This document shows, piece by piece, positions 63,440-64,000 of a stretch of DNA of 64,000 bases. The stretch's first letter is position 1, and every line of letters starts with the position of its first letter. The DNA is from Osedax frankpressi. Taxonomy: Eukaryota > Annelida > Polychaeta > Sabellida > Siboglinidae. The stretch spans positions 31,273,318-31,337,317 of the forward strand of contig OZ038312.1 of the NCBI GenBank assembly GCA_964035775.1, given 5' to 3'. A program made the position numbers and the translations under genes. The notes below the pieces were generated by a model. The model was not told the origin of the DNA. It did not search any database and saw only the letters and a program-made list of their open reading frames with translations.

Positions 63440-64000
63440 AAATGTTGAATCCGTTGAGGCCTGGATATCTGGATATTTGATTGTATTGTTGTCGAATTCA
63501 GGGATTCAAGTGATGTTTTGATTAGATGACAACACAAATGGTTATAGTTTTTACAGAATCTTCTCAAACGACCGCAGTTTATTTTAAATTAAACATCTTA
63601 TAAAGTTATTCCTATAATTTATTATCCTATCATTCTATTACTAATATAACTTTACCTTTCCTAAATAGGCGACTAAATAGCTATTTATATTTGAAGGAAG
63701 TGTTAATGATCTAGCCATTTGTTTTGTCATGTAGACAAAACATCAATTTTATCTCTGAACTCCGCTACAATATAATTCACATTCCCGGTATTCAGTCCTC
63801 AAATGATTTACCATTTTATTGACTTCTTATAGACATGGTATGTATATTTATAAACAAACATCTTTATGAACATTTTAGATAATCCTATACTATATATGCT
63901 TTATATAATATATTATTCTATACAAGTTATAATATCATTTTAATTTTACAATTATTATTCAATAGGATTTTTAAGATTTAAATTGATACTAATTTCAATT
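63440..64000. repeat. Duplicated blocks A', B' and C', second set
   Basis: Blocks A' (63440-63595), B' (63693-63853) and C' (63858-64000) follow one another closely. The first set is ordered C, A, B, so the region looks like a tandem unit A-B-C read from different phases. It runs off the window edge. Confidence 0.8.

Noticed and set aside
62846-63853. A retroelement gene at block B
   Set aside because: Only about 20 residues faintly resemble an RNase H end. No other parts or terminal repeats are visible, so at most it is a fossil fragment.

Overview
The window looks like invertebrate animal DNA. It is very AT-rich, has spliced genes with GT-AG introns, and carries two recognisable metazoan genes placed tail to tail. 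I cannot place the species. Well over half of the window is tandem repeat, and nearly all of the long open frames are repeat readings rather than genes.

Plus strand, 5669 to 46322: the C-terminal 231 residues (seven exons) of a UBE2Q-family ubiquitin-conjugating enzyme. The missing N-terminal part (about 145 residues if it matches vertebrate UBE2Q2) should lie upstream of the window or in unrecognised exons before 5669. The intron at 11688 to 39780 is almost entirely one array of about 1,166 copies of a 24-bp unit. That unit is a copy of the exon-intron boundary itself: the last 13 bases of the upstream exon plus the first bases of the intron.

Minus strand, 59594 down to 47171: a secreted GH18 chitinase of about 400 to 425 residues in ten or eleven exons. 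It has a signal peptide, an intact DxxDxDxE catalytic motif and a possible Pro/Thr linker exon at the 3' end. Most of its longer introns also carry minisatellites of 10 to 45 bp.

Flanks: 1 to 5668 and 59595 to 64000 are AT-rich. They hold a TA-flanked MITE (4740 to 5207), a MADF-like relic (near 1100 to 1275), a GC-elevated open region of unknown nature (59766 to 60085), a perfect NRF1-like site (61750) and a permuted duplication (61838 to 64000).

The most interesting pattern is that many arrays begin or end within a few bases of a splice site, and several repeat a splicing signal: 5' splice site, acceptor, or branch-point-like CTAAC. The seeding of the 28-kb array from an exon end is visible directly in the sequence. 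Any effect on splicing is inference.
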